Below are positions 63,958-64,000 of a DNA stretch of 64,000 nt, piece by piece. Where the stretch lies: NCBI RefSeq assembly GCF_004801305.1, contig NZ_SSOD01000022.1, positions 28,387 through 92,386 of the forward strand. Direction: 5' to 3'. This DNA is from Pseudothauera rhizosphaerae (GTDB taxonomy: Bacteria > Pseudomonadota > Gammaproteobacteria > Burkholderiales > Rhodocyclaceae). The position numbers and the translations under genes are program-made. Within the stretch, counting starts at the first letter, position 1, and each line of letters opens with the position of its first letter. The notes below the pieces were generated by a model, which saw only the letters and a program-made list of their open reading frames with translations, ran no database searches and had not been told where the DNA came from.

Positions 63958-64000
63958 CCCCGTCTCCCTCCTCTCGGCCGGCCGTGCTGCGAACGCAGCC

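Larger units (their letters stand above)
19950..64000. mobile_element. Prophage, podovirus-like; right end beyond window
   Basis: Phage replication, repressor, packaging, head, lysis, fibre and internal-protein genes run from about 20 kb to the end. The left boundary is only bracketed (19.89-20.07 kb) by the last chromosomal gene. No integrase, transposase or repeated att core is seen. The gene order cro-O-P-rusA-Q-terS-terL-portal-capsid is lambdoid; the lack of tail tube, tape measure and sheath genes points to a short-tailed phage. Confidence 0.85.

Overview
The first ~19.9 kb is GC-rich chromosome of a betaproteobacterium, most likely of the Rhodocyclales group (Azoarcus/Thauera-like; inferred from gene content and order, not from a search). 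It carries pilU (5' end outside the window), dapE, prmB, a single-domain response regulator and a glutathione peroxidase. Next comes a complete ISC iron-sulfur operon on the minus strand (iscR, a second cysteine desulfurase, iscS, iscU, iscA, hscB, hscA, fdx, iscX) with a recognisable IscR-operated promoter. Then follow cysE, trmJ, suhB, mutS, a spermidine-synthase-like gene, an FAD oxidoreductase, dnaQ, rnhA and a methyltransferase.

From about 20 kb to the end of the window the DNA is a prophage. Its left edge lies somewhere in ~19.9-20.07 kb. Its right end and its integrase are not in the window. Left part (20-23.3 kb, plus strand): a LexA-box gene, small genes, hicBA, a C4-type antisense RNA, and the RadC-like and antirepressor genes it probably controls. 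Late part (23.3-53.7 kb, almost all minus strand, read from right to left): terS, terL, portal, scaffold, N4-gp56-type capsid, small head genes, a glycosyltransferase, an adaptor, holin/endolysin/Rz/Rz1, a fibre-like protein, tail proteins, internal virion proteins, and a 2,409-residue polyvalent protein that would be ejected with the DNA. No tape measure or tail tube gene is seen, so a podovirus is inferred. A late promoter followed at once by a terminator, plus two more terminators inside the operon, suggest antitermination, perhaps by the product of the gene at 55.3-55.8 kb.

Early part (53.9-60.4 kb): a small plus-strand operon under a palindrome-containing promoter, a TrfB/KorA-like regulator, then minus-strand rusA, replication P- and O-like genes, two internally deleted enzyme genes (Dam-like and PAPS-reductase-like), and a YdaS/Cro-like gene. 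The cI-like repressor diverges from the latter across three operators spaced exactly 24 bp. Downstream of cI sits a HARE-HTH plus PD-(D/E)xK-like nuclease gene, a candidate defence gene.

The most striking region is 61.27-63.31 kb. About 2 kb contains no convincing protein gene but is full of strong hairpins, GNRA-type loops, two long-range perfect helices (15 and 12 bp) and a tRNA-like T arm. It starts at a near-consensus promoter overlapped by two more copies of the cI-region operator, and it runs directly into tRNA-Pro(TGG) and tRNA-Ala(TGC). I read it as a large, ornate, repressor-controlled phage RNA processed with the tRNAs. Its context recalls GOLLD and ROOL RNAs, but it is longer. It is followed by a DUF1566-like gene resembling variable proteins of diversity-generating retroelements. 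All functional statements rest on reading the sequence; no database search was run.
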